Assembly (NCBI GenBank): GCA_012295275.1
Contig: CM022667.1
Location: forward strand, 17,951,245 to 18,015,244
Origin: Chrysomallon squamiferum
Taxonomy: Eukaryota > Mollusca > Gastropoda > Neomphalida > Peltospiridae
DNA: 64,000 nt
Direction of reading: 5' to 3'
Position numbers and translations under genes: made by a program. Below the pieces are notes generated by a model. It had not been told where the DNA came from. It worked only from the letters and a program-made list of their open reading frames with translations, and ran no database searches. Below are positions 11,000-23,412 of this stretch, piece by piece; positions within the stretch are counted from its first letter, which is position 1; every line of letters starts with the position of its first letter.

Positions 11000-13640
11000 A
11001 ATGGTAATTACCTTTAACAAAGCTCAGTATAACCCTCAAAGTACGTACTTGATTACTCAATGAACAAAAACAACCTCTCGCCGCTCCTGTGTAGTTCAGC
11101 ACAGTTCACATTTCATGGTTAAACAGTACTTCACCCCACTGAGCTCCACACTGCTTACCTCCGGCATAAAACACTTAAATATAAGTACAATGACAAACGA
11201 AACCCGTTATTTACTTTCAAATAGCGTTTGTCCAACAACACATGTATTTACCAGCCCTCTGTTTAAGGCGAAAACATTCGCATTATTTTGTTCGAGTATA
11301 CCCCACGTAACGTTTAGTCGTAAAAACAGTTCTTTTGTTCATTAAATACAAAAAGTGACTATTCATTTCTGCAAAAAGGGAACTGGCAATAAAAATAATA
11401 AAATATGCATGTATATCTGTGTGTGCATATACATTTCTAGAAATTTCGATTAAACGTTTATATATATAATATACATGTACTTGAAAATTCATAACTTCAC
11501 TTCTACTAGTACTACAAAAATACGTTTTATACCAAATTAATCAGAGTTAAAAACATCTAAATGATGAAATAGATTAGAATGGATAAATTATAAAAATAAA
11601 ATAAAATAATTAATACGACTAAATAAACAGTTCACAAAAACACTTCGGAAATAATCAAGAGGCTTTACAGTCTCTGCATCTATGTTTTTCTATCAGTTGT
11701 GTGGGTCAAAAGCTTTCACTTGTATACTCAGATTAAATTAAGAACTTTCGTTTGAGACTGTTTAAGCTAACTCCATGAACGATTTCCACTAAACATATAA
11801 TCATATGGCGGCGGCTAACACAACCGATTAACATTAAATCTTTATTTCACAGTATTTTTTTGTTGTTGTTGTTGTTGTTGTTGTTGTTTTTTTGTTTGGT
11901 TTTTTTTTTGGTTCAGAGAATCCATTAAGCATTCATAATCGGAAAACAAAAATAGGTCCCTACTCAAATAATGTTGGGGAACTTGGTCTGGTTGGTCCCG
12001 AATCTTACTGTATTCAGTCGAATCGTATATAAACATCACCAAACACAAACATCCGTAAAAAATCTGACACGAGAAGACATGGCGTTGTTAGTCTTTTTAA
12101 CTTTACCCCTTTTACACAGTCAGATACCTGGACTTTCAATGCTTGTAAGGACTGGCTGATGACAGGGCATCTACTTCTGACACCACCAAACAAAGCAGTT
12201 TTGAAAAGTCTTGGAAAGTTTTGGAAATTCGTTGCATTGTTTTCCAGGACCTTAAAAGTTTTCGAAAACTTTAGCTATGGAAAAGTTATGGAAAATTATG
12301 TCCTTGTCGTAAATAAAACGCATGAAGAACTGGTTCGTTTCACCTATAATCACCTATATTTAGCCCCGGCCCAACGCCCCGTTTTAGCTAATATAATGAT
12401 GTACCGTTATAGCTTAGCTAAACATTTTTTAAAAATTGATAAAAATAATCCATACGTATTACATTACTTAGCTGGCTTAGAAAACTTTACCGCTGACTGA
12501 TATTAAGCTAAATGTTGTAACTTGAAACAAATTTAGGAAGGATTCTTGCACAAATGCGTTCAAATTATATGGATATTAGACCAGTGTGTGTGTGTGTGGT
12601 TCATGGGAGTATTCATTGTCTGTGGAAGTGTATTGAAAATTCAAAAAAACATCTCTATTTTCAGAACAATATGCATTGTTAACTGACATGTATATGAAAA
12701 AATCGGCTTTAAAAAAAAAAAAAAAGGGGGGGGTTAAAATTAACCGATTTTTAGAAATTAACATTTCTTTGAATTATATGATTTCATCAGTTTCGGCATT
12801 TCTGAGTGCGTACTAAATATGGATTAAATCATTATTATTAAAAAAAAACATTTAATAATAATAATAATAATAATTTAAAAAAGAAAAAAGAAACTAAAAT
12901 GAATAATGGTACAAAAAAGTTTTATTGTCTTTTTAATATGCCCGATGATCAATAAATTTATATTATTTATATTATATTTATTTATTGTAATGCAAAACAT
13001 GATGAGTTTTTAGTAAAATATTATCAAGATTCACGTTATTTTTTTTAATTTTTACTTTCTTTCTTTTGTTATTTATTTATTTATTTATTTTTTGTTTGTT
13101 TCCGAAGCTAAAAGAAATAACAAAAAGTATGTATTGTAGCGAAAGTTAGTGTTTCAAATTGGTGACCGTTTTTCATTTTTATAAAAATGGCAGAAATTAC
13201 TGGAAAAAATTAGCGTGTGTCTTGACAGCTCACAACTGAATGAAATTAAATGGGTAAATACATAATTTTATTTATTTTTTATTTTTAGTTATTTTTATTA
13301 TGTTTTTTTTTTATATATATATATAGATAGATTATTAGTTAGCTATAGCATTGGTAAACTAGGCGATAAATATGTTTTTCAACTATCGTAATAATTTAGA
13401 ATTTATTAACCCATGTTTGATGTTGAACAATCAAGTGACACGAGCAACTAAATAATAATAATAATAATATCTAAATAAATAAATAAATAAATAAATAAGA
13501 ACAAAAATAAACAAATACTTCTTTTTTTTTTCACTTCGGCTTAACTTTTTATAATAATCAGTTTATGGGTACAGCTGAACTGATATCACTGTTCAGAACT
13601 TTTGATTGGATGGTAGAAAAGGTTAACACAATAGGCAACT
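11000..13640. other. Gene-free interval; low-complexity and repeat remnants
   Basis: No exon is supported. There is a (TTG)n tract at about 11859-11887 (polyglutamine-looking on the - strand), an AAT tract at about 12855-12873 and an AAAT tract at about 13471-13498. At about 12195-12300 a segment repeats tggaaagtt/tggaaaatt motifs like a decayed interspersed element. A segment at about 12385-12425 resembles 20523-20565. The 113-aa + frame at 12159-12500 spans both and is judged non-coding. Confidence 0.5.
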
Positions 13641-13658
13641 GTTTGATACAGCGAAGCT

Positions 13659-13708
13659 TCTGCGACGGACACGCCCTCTGACCTGTCAGAAAGCGTGCCC
13701 GTCGCAGA
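13659..13708. other. Strong hairpin/cruciform, two nested inverted repeats
   Basis: The outer arms, tctgcgacggacacgc and gcgtgcccgtcgcaga, pair over 16 bp with one mismatch. Between them tctgac-ct-gtcaga forms a perfect 6-bp inner stem with a 2-nt loop. The 50-bp element is much GC-richer than its surroundings, and weaker pairing continues outside (gcgaagc against gcttcac). The motif acagcgaagct just left of it recurs at about 13767. It may be the centre of a foldback element; function unknown. Confidence 0.8.
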
Positions 13709-14494
13709 CGTGCTTCACAACAGCTTGCTCTGATTAGCACGTTAATTTTTTTCCAATTCCAATTACAGCGAAGCTGCTTAATTACATCTCCATAGAGACA
13801 TGGCTATTGGCTTGGCCTGATGAGTTGTTTGTCTATTTGTATCATTGTTCATTTTCAAAGTGACATTTGAACTGACAAGACAGTATAACAAAGTAGTCAA
13901 TTTTAACAAAAAATATGTTAAAAGTTTTTTTTTTGAAAATAAATTGAAAAATATGAACATTCATAAATGTAGGTAAGTATACTTTGCCATTAATTACAAT
14001 TAATTAAATTTGGTTATTTGCTAATAATCATACTTTTTATTTTTTGTTAATAGGAATTTCTAAAAAAAACGATCATATTTAATTTTTTATAATTCAGAAA
14101 GATTGTTTGGCATAATATATTATTATTTTAGACCTTTTCAGCTATATATGTTATAAATGTTTTAATCACAAATGTTTTAACATTTTATTCATTTTTGGTT
14201 ATAGTTTTAAATCTATGATAATTTTTAAAATCATATGTTCAAATTAAAATTAAGAATATTAATAAAAAATGCTTAAAATTTGTGCCGTTCCATATGGAAA
14301 ACATTAGTACAAAAATACCTTTTCAGTTTTAACATTTAATTACTTTTTAAATTATTAACTTAGAATGATTCAAAAATAAAGATACTTTATTTTAAATTTA
14401 TTTCCAAAAATATGAATGGATATTATTTATATTTATTATTTTATTAAATAAAATAAGAAATTCTATCTTTTAATTTTAATTTTTTATCACCTGA

Positions 14495-14647
14495 TATGCT
14501 CACACTGGTATGCTCACACTGGTATGTTCACACTGGTATGCTCACACTGGTATGTTCACACTGGTATGATCACACTGGTATGTTCACACTGGTATGTTCA
14601 CACTGGTATGTTCACACTGGTATGCTCACACTGGTATGTTCACACTG
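14495..14647 (+). repeat. 14-bp minisatellite tatgYtcacactgg, ~11 copies
   Basis: About eleven near-perfect tandem copies of tatgttcacactgg or tatgctcacactgg, with one tatgatcacactgg variant. The register is fixed at 14 bp. The + frame over it (Leu-Thr-Leu-Val-Cys-Ser-His-Trp-Tyr) is a translation of the repeat. Confidence 0.97.
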
Positions 14648-14649
14648 TG

Positions 14650-16730
14650 TTTTATCTGGAACTGTCAGTCTGACAAGTCAGTGTGTCAGAGTGCAGACTC
14701 ATCTAAGGGTTCCTTGTCCTGGATGATAGCCAGTGGCTGGTCAGTTATATAACATTTAGCTTAGGCACCTCAATTACATTTAATATTTTTGAGGGGTCTT
14801 GCATAGGGGGTCAACATTATTTTTATCTAACTGACCTAAATCTTTAGGAATGTTTTTATTGTAAAGATCCTGAGATTTTTTTCAGTTATTATATTTGCTG
14901 ATAAATGGTCAGAGTTTTAACCTGTATTATACATTGAATTACAACAGGGTTATGTTTATTATTAGTTAACTGTTTGCTATTAGATGATGAAAGCCCACCT
15001 CAGTGGAGGGGATGTTAAGTTGGTTTTATATAATTATAAAAATGAACTTTTCAGGGGATTTATACTTGCAGTTGACACAGATGGTACAAACAATTTCAAA
15101 ATTTTATAAAAGTTTATATTGATCAACAACCCATTTCTAATGTGTGCCTCAAACAGATATATTATAAATATAGATAAAATAATTAATGTCCAGTTTTAAA
15201 ATGTTTATTTTATTCAATTGAACCATGTTGAACTATCGTCCAGATATTTTTTATTTTAAGATTTTGTTCACATCAATCTGCCATACAAAAATTATTTAAA
15301 TATAATATTTAAAAGAAAAAAAAACAAAAAACAACAACAACAACAACAGAAATAATAATAATAATAATAATAATAATAATTATTATTATTATTATTATTA
15401 TTATAATAAATGACATATTTAAAGAAATAAGACATTTCACCATTAGCTCAGAAATAATAATAATAATATGGAGAACTTCAGAATTATATACACGTCTTTG
15501 TAAAAGCATCTTTGAATGAAATTAATCTTTTCTTGTATGATGATGATCTAACTGTTTGGTAGTTTTAATCTTACCAGTTAACAGCAAATGATATTTTATA
15601 TGTGTGATCAGTCTAGTTTCTCTCATTTCCTCTTTCTAATTTCACTGTGAATACTGATGATGTTTTATTTTATATTTTAAATATTTTAAATTTTATTTTA
15701 TTTTATTTATTTTTCTATATACATTATTTTATTTATTAATTTAATTTTTCATCAGATATTTACTTGTCTATTTTAATTCTGTGTCCTGGGATTTCAGTAA
15801 AGGGCCCCTATTGTTTTCCCAGAACATAGTTTGAAATAGCTTGCTTAAGATCCCTAAATAATAATCCAAATTTATCTGCTGTAAATTGTTCTTCTATATA
15901 ATTTTTGGCATCACATTTACTTGGCAGATTTGTAGAATAAATGAAGGTATCTTTGTGTTGGAACATTTGATGAATATTCAGATATCTTCATATTTGTCTG
16001 GCATGTTCACATAATAATTCTGATATATTCATGTTTGTATAGCAGATTTGTGGAATATTTTTTTAATCATAAAGATTATAATATCCCATGGATTAAAGTA
16101 ATAAAATATCTGATATGAGAGATACCTACTAGGTTTCAGAATTTCTAGCACCAAACATCAGGAATACCCCGTTTAATTACTGTAAAATATTGGTCATAGT
16201 CAAACATAGGAATAACCAATTCAGTGGTGGATCCAGAAATAAAATAATGGGGGTAGGCTGGATTCGAATTGAATAAACATACCAAAGATGATGAACAATG
16301 CACATATTTTGCCAAGTTGTGATATAAAGTAAAAATTGAAAAATCTTCTCTTTCTAATAAATGCTGATGATGTTAGATCGGTTAGATCGTCACAAACACT
16401 TTGGTTGATGTATATGCACCAGTAAATAAAATACAACCATTTTCAGTCAGGAGAAAATGATGTCAATACATTGTTTTGTGTTGTACATTGGCAACACTGT
16501 TATGGTTAAGATGACATTATTAAATGTGTCACAGATATGAATAACATACAGGTGTCTGTGACATCATTTTTAATGTATTTTGATCAGTAGAGTAACTTCA
16601 TAAAATTCATTAATTATATTTGAAATGAATATTGAAAAAAAAAAAAAAAAACATTCACCTCCACTGAATCTTCTTTTTATTAAATGTGGTGTCAAACTTT
16701 TTTATACAGTTGAGTACCTTTTCCATTGTT
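14650..16730. other. Gene-free AT-rich interval
   Basis: AAC/AAT/ATT triplet tracts at about 15328-15405, an A-run at about 16636-16652 and scattered T-rich sequence. I see no exon with usable splice sites, no tRNA and no element ends. Confidence 0.55.
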
Positions 16731-16739
16731 GTCAGATAC

Positions 16740-19700
16740 ACCCAGGGATGTAACCCGTTTTATAGTACTAAGCATTAGCGAAAACCATATCATAGTCAGA
16801 GGGACAACATGTCTTTTGTTGTTTCAGTGGTAAACACTAGGAATACTCATATTTATAGTTGTCAGACATAGACTACACCTCTGCTATTCTTGTAGTTGTA
16901 AAACACTAGGGAGGCCCATATTTATAGCCGGCATACATCGATTACATGTTTGCTGTTGTTGTAGTGGTAAAACACTAGGGTTACCCATATTTGTTGTTGT
17001 CAGACATCGACTAAATGTATGCTGTTGTTGTAGTGGTAAATCACTAGGGATACCCATATTTAAAGTTGTCAGACATCGACTACGTGTCCGCTGTTGTTAT
17101 AGTGCTAAAGCACTAGCAATACCCACATTCATCATTGTCGGACATCAACTACAGGTCTGGCGTTCTTGTGATAAAACAGTAGTGATAAACTTTTTAATTA
17201 TTTCCAGACATTGGCCACCTGTCAACCGTTTTATAGTGGTAAGCACTAGCGATAGCCATATCAGACACACTGAATACGTGTCTGCTTTTGTTCAACTGGT
17301 TTAACACTAGACATACCCATATTTCTTGTTGTCAGACATCGACTACATGTCTGCTGTTGTTCTAGTGGCAGAACACTAGAGAAACCTACATTTATTGTTG
17401 TGATACCGATTACGTGTCTGCTGTTGTTATAGTGGTAAAACAGCGGGGATACCCATATTTATTGTTGTGACATCGGCTACATCTCTGCTTCCGTTGTAGT
17501 GGTAAAACATTGGGGTAGCCATATTTCTTGTTGTGACATCGACTACATGTCTGCTGTTGCTGTAGTCCTAAAACAGTGGGGTTACCCACATTCATCATTG
17601 TCAGACATCAACTACATGTCCGGTGTTCTTGTGATAAAACAGTAGTGATAAACTTTTTAATTATTTCCAGACATTGGCCGCATGTTTTCCGTTTTATAGT
17701 GGTAAGCACTAGTGATAGCCATATCAGCCAGACACTGATTACATGTCTGCTTGTTGTTGTAGTGCAGTAACAGTAGGGATACCCAAATTTCATTTCTGAT
17801 GTTGATGTAGTGCTATAACGCAAGGCAAACCCATATTTATAGTTGGCAGACATCGACTACATGTATGATATTCACTAGTCATTTACAACTACAACAACAG
17901 AAGACATGTAGTCGATGTCCGACAACAGAAACTATGGGTATCCTTAATGTTTTACCGATACAACAACAGCAGACAGGTAGTCGATGTCTCACAACAATAA
18001 ATATGGGTGTCCCTAGTGATTTACCACTCGAACAACAAGCAGACATGAAGACGATGTCTGACAGCAATAAATATGTGTATCCCTAGTGATTTGCCACTAC
18101 AAGAAGACATGGGTATTCGTAGTGTTTCACGACTACGAGAACAAGCAGACATGTAGTCGATGTCTTACAAAAACAAACATGAGTATCCCTAGTATTTTAC
18201 CACTACCAGAAGAACAAGCACACATGAAGTGTATGTCTGACAGCAATAAATATCAGTATACCTAGTGTTTTACCACCACAACAACATCAGACATGTTGTC
18301 GATGTCTGAAACTATAAATGTAGATATCCCTAGTGTTTCACCACTACAACAAGAAGCAGATATGTAGTCGATGTCTGACAACAATAAATATATTTCTCCT
18401 TAGTGTTTTACCAATGCAACAACAACAGACATGTAGTCGATATCTGACAACAACAAACATTGATATCCCTAGTGTTTTACCATTACAACAACAAGGAGAC
18501 ATATAATCAATGTCTGACAACAATAAATATGGGCATCTCTAGTGTTTTACCATTACAACAACAAGCAGACATATAATCGATCTCTGACGAGAATGTCCAG
18601 TGGGTATTCCTAGTGTTTTACCAATGCAACAACAACAGTGATGTAGTCCAGGTCTGACAGCAATTAATATGGGTATCCCTAGCGTTTTACCACTACAACA
18701 ACAAGCAGACATGTAGTCTGACAACAACAAACATGGATATCCCTAGTGTTGTACCATTACAAGAACGGGAGATATGTAGTCGATGTCTCATAACAATAAA
18801 TATGGGTATCCGTAGTGTTTCACGACTACGAGAACAAGCAGAGATGTAGTGGATGTCTTACAACAACAAACATGTATATCCCTAGTGTTTCACCACCACG
18901 ACAAGAAGGAAACATTTAGTCGACGTCTTACAGCAATAAACGTATATCCCTAGTCTTTTACCACTATAAGAACAGCAGAGATTAATCGACAACTGACAAC
19001 AATAAATATCGATATCCCTGGGGTTTTACCATTACAAAAACAAGGAGATATATAATCGATGTCTGACAACAATAAATATGAGCATCCCTAGTGTTTTACC
19101 ATTTCAACAACAAGCAGACATATAATCAATGTCTGACGAGAATATCCAGTCGGTATTCCTAGTGTTTTACCAATGCAACAACAACAGAGATGTAGTCCAT
19201 GTCTGACAGCAATTAATATGGGTATCCCTAATGTTACAACACCACAACAACAAGCAGACATGTAAACAGTATCTGACTGATATGGCTGTCGCTAGTGCTT
19301 ACCACTATAAAACGGAAGACATGCGGCCAATGTCTGACAACAATTAAAAAGGTATTCAATACCGTTTTATCTCAAGGATACCAGACATATAGTTGATGTC
19401 TGACAATGATGAATGTGGGTATTGCTAGTGCTTTAGCACTACAACAACAGCGGACATGTAGTCGATGTCTAACAACTTTAAATATGGGTACCCCAGTGTT
19501 TTACCACTACAACAACAGCATACATTTAGTCGATGTCTGACAACAAGAAATATTGGTGTTTTATCCAGTCGGTATTCCTAGTGTTTTACAACTACAGCAA
19601 CAGCAGAGATGTAGTCGATCTGTGCCAACTATAAATATGGGTCTCCCTGGTGTTTTACCACTACTACAAAAATAGAGATGTAGTCGATGTCTGACGACAA

Positions 19701-20308
19701 TAAACATGGGTATCCCTAGTGTTTTACCACTACAACAACAGCAGAGATGTAGTCGATGTCTGACAACAGTAAATATGGGTATCCTTAATGTTACACCACT
19801 AAAACAACAGCAGACATGTAGTCGATGTCTGAGAACAATAAATATGGGTATCCTTAATGTTACACCACCATAACAACAAGCAGACATGTAATCAGTATCT
19901 GACTGATATGGCTGTCGCTAGTGCTTACCACTATAAAACGGAAGACATGCGGCCAATGTCTGATAACAATTAAAAAGGTATTCAATACCGTTTTATCACA
20001 AGAACACCAGACCTGTAGTTGATTGTGACAATGATGAATGTGGGTATTGCTAGTGCTTTAGCATTACAACAACAGCAGACGTAGTCAATGTTTGAAACTG
20101 TAAATATGGGTATCCTTAGATTTTACCATTACAACAACAGCAGAGATGTAGTCGATGTCTGACAACAATAAATCTGGGTATTCCTAGTGTTTTACCACTA
20201 CAACAATAGCAGAGATGTAGTCGATGTCTGAGAACAATAAATATGGGTGTCTCTAGTGTTTTACTACAACAAAACAAGCATACATGTAGTCGATATCTGA
20301 CAACATTT
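16740..20308. repeat. Satellite, ~70-bp unit, with internal orientation switch
   Basis: Tandem divergent copies of a unit whose rightward form contains cctagtgttttaccactaca, then acaacagcagacatgtagtc, then gatgtctgacaacaataaat. From about 16740 to 17870 every copy is the reverse complement; from about 17880 to 20308 copies are in the rightward form. A variant block (ccactataaaacggaagaca) recurs about 627 bp apart at about 19300 and 19930, and inverted about 464 bp apart at about 17227 and 17691, so there is a higher-order period. Short Cys/His/Arg/Val-rich frames inside it are repeat translations. The unit is not recognised from any named family. Confidence 0.95.
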
Positions 20309-20642
20309 GTTTTAAATAATAAATTGCATTATTTCTTTTGAATTGTGTAAATAACAATTGATTTCTTTCTGTTATTTTGTAGAAACAATGACATCAATTT
20401 ATTGATAACATCCAAATTTGTTTATTTGCTAGTTAGTTATTTATATTTAGTATGCTTCCTATGGTTGTTCAAGTTGTTAGGCTTATTCACCATCATGATA
20501 AACAATTAAAATGTACATTTTAGCCAATATAATGAAGCGCCGTTATAGCCTAGCCAAAGAAAATGGTTCCGTTTTAGCAGTGATTCCGTATTAGTGTGAT
20601 CTTGAAATAGATCATCACCAGTTTGCAGCACGTTACATAATA

Positions 20643-21185
20643 CAGTGGTACCTTGACATTAATTCGTTCCGTGACCGAGCTCGTAACTCAATTTGCTCGT
20701 ATATCAAATCAATTTTACCAAAAGAAATTAATTGAAATACCTTTAATCCGTTCCAGCCCCCCAAAAACCACCCCAATTTTTGTAACGTATTTTTAAATAA
20801 GAAAAATATATTGTATAAATGACAAAAAGCTTATGTTTTTCCATGATTTCATGCTTTAATTCATTGGACATCATCCGCTTCTTCTTTTCAGCATTGTCCT
20901 TTGCACTCTCTTAGGATCCACGGAAATTTGGCAAAATAGTGCACAGAACGCGAGCACAACACAACAGAGATGCTTCCACGGCGAGGTAACCACGTGAAGC
21001 CAACGAGTGAGACGCGGGATGCTGGGCGAATGCAGTGTTGTTCGATGCGCCACTAGCGGCGGCGTGTCCGAAGCTCGCTCGTAACTTGGATTTTGGCTCG
21101 CAGATCAAAGCATAAATCGACCGGGCGGCTGCTCATAACTCGAAAAACTCGTAAGTTGGAGCACTTGTAACTCGAGGTGCCAGTG
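20643..21185. mobile_element. Mariner/Tc1-type MITE with TA target duplication
   Basis: A 543-bp element flanked by TA on both sides. Terminal inverted repeats are cagtggtacctt on the left and aactcgaggtgccagtg on the right. Internal subterminal sequence repeats the gctcgtaactc / ctcgtaagttgg theme. There is no transposase frame, so it is non-autonomous. TA target choice and short CAGTG termini fit the Tc1/mariner superfamily. The interior is GC-richer than its surroundings and gives two short overlapping - strand frames of no significance. Confidence 0.85.
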
Positions 21186-21189
21186 TATA

Positions 21190-22034
21190 TGTAAAATAAA
21201 AATTATGATACAGTTAGATGATAAATTATATTACTTCACTGAACCTTATTTTACAGGATTATTATAATCATCATCATGATTGTTATTAAATTTATTCATT
21301 GCTGTTACTTTTTTATCGTCATTACATTTGGATCATATAATCAGTCTTCCTCACTGTGTTCATCCAGCTATTTCCCATTTCAGTGGCTTGTTAAAACTTA
21401 TCATATATACACTCCTCCAAAACATGGCATTTTTGTTGTCAAATTGTCAAACTGGTTTATTGTTAAAAAGTCAAGAATACTTATGGAATGATGATTGTGG
21501 TTCTTATCTGTGTGTGACTGGAAGATAATGATACTAAACCATGTGTTTTAGCTATCTTTCAACTGTTATTATTTCGTAACTATTTTTTTATGAATAATGG
21601 CATAATCTGTAGTTCTCTTTTGAGACATATATATAACTAATACATAGACAGACAGATAACTACAGGTACTCCAAAGTGATTTTCTCTTTGGGAAATATAA
21701 GGATGTCTCCCAGCTATAACTGTAGATGTTTTTAATTCTAAATTTAGTGACAAATAATTGGAAGTTGTCAGCTAAATATTCCAAAGTAATGATTATTATT
21801 TTTTATTTTAATATTTAATTATTCCTGTAAAAGTGTGTTTTCTTCTCACAAACACTGTGATAAAACATTATACTTCTTTCCAATGACAAGAATTTGTATC
21901 ATGATGTCGTTAAATAAAAACTGAACCCAGAATGACGTATGATTTTTATTACAGAAACAGTGTTAGTACAAACATTTGCCTTCAGGTTAATTCTTTTCTC
22001 AAAACATTTGCATATTTGTTAAATCTAACAATGT

Positions 22035-22070
<36 letters not shown>

Positions 22071-23412
22071 TATTGTGTTATACATAGGATAGATTACGAA
22101 AAGTGTAGTTTTTATATGCCAAGTTTGTGTAATAATAATAATAATAATTATTATTATTAATTGGTACTTGGGCAGTGGGCACTGTTATAAATAATTCTTT
22201 ATGAACATGTAATAATAAAAATTCTATAATAATATTAAATCCCCTCAAAAGATCCTTTGTTTACAGATGTTCTATAAGCATGCTGTTACTGTGAAATTAG
22301 TTTCTAACAGAAATAATATGTGGGTTTATCTTGCAATCATTATGTCCCTTTGATTTGATTGTTATTCCAATTTGTTCAAGTCAAAGTCAGAGAAAAATAA
22401 TATATATATTTAGATGACTATGAATATTTTGATGTATTAATAGGATTCAAAAATCATATTTAACATATACTAAAACATTTTTGTCAGAGATAATCAAATA
22501 AAAAAATCCACCAAATGAAGAAAAACAAAATCTAAATTATGTTTTAATAAGAATAATTGGTAATGGTAGTATAATTTAGTGCTAGTAATATTAAAATTAA
22601 TAATGAAGTTACAACATCTATGTTTTACTGTAATCTCACTGATTCAAAATAATAAAGTGTTAGTAATAATTTTAAAAATGAGGCTAATAAAATTAAAACA
22701 AAGATCCTACATTACACTTCCATTAATATCAAAAATAAGAAGTAACAAGTTTACTGATGATAGAGTACAAGGAAACAACCCTGCAATAAATCAACACATA
22801 TGTAAACAAATTAATAATTTATATATACATTTGATTCATAATTAAACTGAAAGGGATTAATATTTTTTCTTTCTTGTTTATTTATTTGTTCAAATACACG
22901 ATCACTGGCATAAAAGTGACATTTATCTGATGTATTATACATAATGCAGATCACAAGAAACTTGAAACAAAAAATATTTTCAATTGGCTACCAATTGTTC
23001 AGCAATAACAATTCAAATTATATGAGCACCAACATCATCCATATTTTGACAAACAATAATTTATGAAATACTTCCTGGTCTGACAATGTAATTATTGTTT
23101 TATTTAAAACAAATTTTTATTCATCAAAACTGCTTAATTAGTAGAAAATTAATTCCATAATTACTGTACATATTTAAAAAATAAAAAAATAAATGATACT
23201 TACAGATAAAAAATAATAAAAATGTGAAGGAATTACATTAATAACATTTTTTTTAAAAATCATATCAAGAAAACATTTATGAATTCTCTTCACTGGAAAT
23301 TAATAAATATTATTTATATTCTGTAAGACCTCTATGGTAATTACTTGTTGGGATTTCATAATTAAAAATAAACGTCTTGATTTGCGGAATGATTTGTTTG
23401 GGAAAATGTTTA
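21190..23412. other. Gene-free interval downstream of ENY2
   Basis: AT-rich sequence with an (AT)n run at about 22038-22064 and an AAT/ATT palindromic tract at about 22131-22160. Short frames at 21276-21528 and 22579-22845 have no splice context or family likeness. The part next to 23413 should hold the ENY2 3' UTR (- strand). Confidence 0.5.

Noticed and set aside
11842-12048. Polyglutamine protein on - strand
   Set aside because: The Gln run is a (TTG)n microsatellite with no supporting splice structure.
12159-12500. 113-aa + frame
   Set aside because: Spans two repeat-like segments and has no homology or splice context; chance frame.
17410-20280. Cys/His/Arg-rich short frames, zinc-finger-like at first glance
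   Set aside because: They track the ~70-bp satellite unit and break at unit indels; cysteines come from the ttgttgttg/acaacaaca motif.
16740-20308. CRISPR-like array
   Set aside because: Units are contiguous and diverged with no unique spacers, there are no cas genes, and the DNA is animal nuclear; it is a satellite.
20871-21108. Two overlapping 60-65-aa - frames
   Set aside because: They lie within the MITE; too short and unlike transposase.
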